Source: Candidatus Heimdallarchaeota archaeon (lineage in GTDB: Archaea > Asgardarchaeota > Heimdallarchaeia > Heimdallarchaeales > Kariarchaeaceae). Taken from it: DNA of 64,000 bases. Below, one piece after another: positions 63,622 to 64,000 of this stretch. A model generated the notes under the pieces. That model ran no database searches, was not told where the DNA came from, and saw only the letters and a program-made list of their open reading frames with translations. Location: NCBI GenBank assembly GCA_026702845.1, contig JADCLS010000008.1, positions 62,001 through 126,000 on the forward strand. Reading direction: 5' to 3'. The position numbers and the translations under genes were made by a program. How positions within the stretch are numbered: the first letter of the stretch is position 1; the number at the start of each line of letters is the position of its first letter.

Positions 63622-64000
63622 TCAGTAAAATTCAATGGTTCCCCACTTTCGAGCAATTTTTGTCAATCTCTCTACTAGTAATAGGCTTATAATTAGAAAA
63701 AGAAATACAATAAGAAACATCTTATGTATCATAGGATCAGATAGAGTCAAATCTGTGATATTAGTACCAAATATCTCATTGAATCCGGTATATACCAATC
63801 CATCCTTTGATGTGCAGGTTCTGCAATGCAAATCATCTGACGAATTAACGGTGAATAACCAACGTAGTGCTTCCAACGCAAAAGCTGGTGGAAACCAGAT
63901 AAGATAATTAGATAATGCTTTGGGAAGGAAGGTAAAGCTATTATCAAAGGATGTGATAGGAACAAAGGCACCACCAGCAAATCTTACAATGTAAATACCT
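63622..64000 (-). CDS. ABC-2-type permease, C-terminal part (5' truncated by window edge)
   Basis: Frame open to the right window edge; about 125 residues are visible. The segment GGAFVPITSFDNSF, then IWFPPAFALEALRWLF, is the characteristic end of ABC-2 permeases ('GxFFPl..P.......P..y..e.lR'), followed by an extracytoplasmic loop with two Cys (CRTC) and a final TM helix (MIHKMFLIVFLFLIISLLLV). A TTG inside this frame at 63876 is not the real start. It pairs with the ATPase encoded 9 nt downstream. Confidence 0.82.
   Translation of the reverse strand, partial: GIYIVRFAGGAFVPITSFDNSFTFLPKALSNYLIWFPPAFALEALRWLFTVNSSDDLHCRTCTSKDGLVYTGFNEIFGTNITDLTLSDPMIHKMFLIVFLFLIISLLLVERLTKIARKWGTIEFY

Noticed and set aside
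63747..63980. 77-residue minus-strand ORF overlapping the permease end
   Set aside because: It is in another frame than the ABC-2 permease, which has recognisable family features and stays open to the window edge.
1..64000. tRNA, rRNA, CRISPR array, insertion sequence or integrase
   Set aside because: I looked in the intergenic gaps for T-loop-like GGTTC motifs, regularly spaced repeats and transposase/integrase motifs and saw none; a covariance-model scan would be decisive.

Overview
The window reads as a low-GC archaeal chromosome segment, most likely from an Asgard archaeon. This placement is an inference from gene content; no rRNA or tRNA is visible. Archaeal markers are a stand-alone ribosomal protein eL40, a DnaG-type Toprim primase of the archaeal kind, a TrmB-family regulator, an archaeal CitG-like protein and frequent leaderless-looking starts with AT-rich TATA-like boxes. 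Eukaryote-flavoured content (a Ras/Rab-like GTPase, a longin/roadblock-like domain on a membrane protein, an ILVBL-like ThDP enzyme, a calcium-channel alpha2-delta-like VWA/Cache protein) points to Asgard. A Heimdallarchaeia-type lineage is possible but unproven.

Region by region. 0-4.5 kb: 3' end of an aldehyde ferredoxin oxidoreductase, an ArsB/NhaD-type anion permease, a D-2-hydroxyacid dehydrogenase and a multi-TM protein with a longin-like tail. 4.5-10.7 kb: a complete BMP-family (nucleoside-type) ABC importer followed by a uridine-kinase-like P-loop kinase, which fits nucleoside uptake and phosphorylation. 10.7-19.3 kb: a CheY-like receiver, a small three-repeat acidic protein, an MsbA-like ABC exporter, a Cys-rich protein, an M32 carboxypeptidase, a GH127-like glycosidase and membrane proteins. 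19.3-25.8 kb: a lipid block with an ILVBL/2-hydroxyacyl-CoA-lyase-like enzyme, a GNAT protein and two divergent acyl-CoA synthetases. 25.9-27.5 kb: small genes (YdjM-like, DinB-like, hypothetical).

27.5-32.4 kb: an aspartate-family amino acid cluster (aspartate kinase, threonine synthase, homoserine dehydrogenase) with a ThiS/MoaD-like sulfur carrier and its MoeB-rhodanese activating enzyme interleaved. This suggests thiocarboxylate chemistry coupled to homoserine metabolism. 32.5-35 kb: an M1 aminopeptidase. 35.2-48.4 kb: an envelope/membrane block. It holds a degenerate small GTPase, two bacterial-PH-like membrane proteins, and on the other strand a four-gene cluster: an integral membrane protein, an alpha2-delta-like VWA-Cache protein, a Cache receptor with a duplicated cytoplasmic module, and a large secreted anchored protein. 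I regard this cluster as the best candidate for an undescribed system.

48.5-64 kb: eL40, a HIT protein, DnaG with an Arg-rich insert, a possible structured RNA in a 477-bp gap, a GT2 glycosyltransferase, an orphan C5 DNA methyltransferase, a SufB/D-Rieske pair, a secreted Ig-like protein, a TldE/TldD pair, a TrmB regulator, a CitG-like protein, a PfkB kinase, and an ABC ATPase with the 3' part of its ABC-2 permease running off the window. No CRISPR array, insertion sequence, integrase or tRNA was seen.
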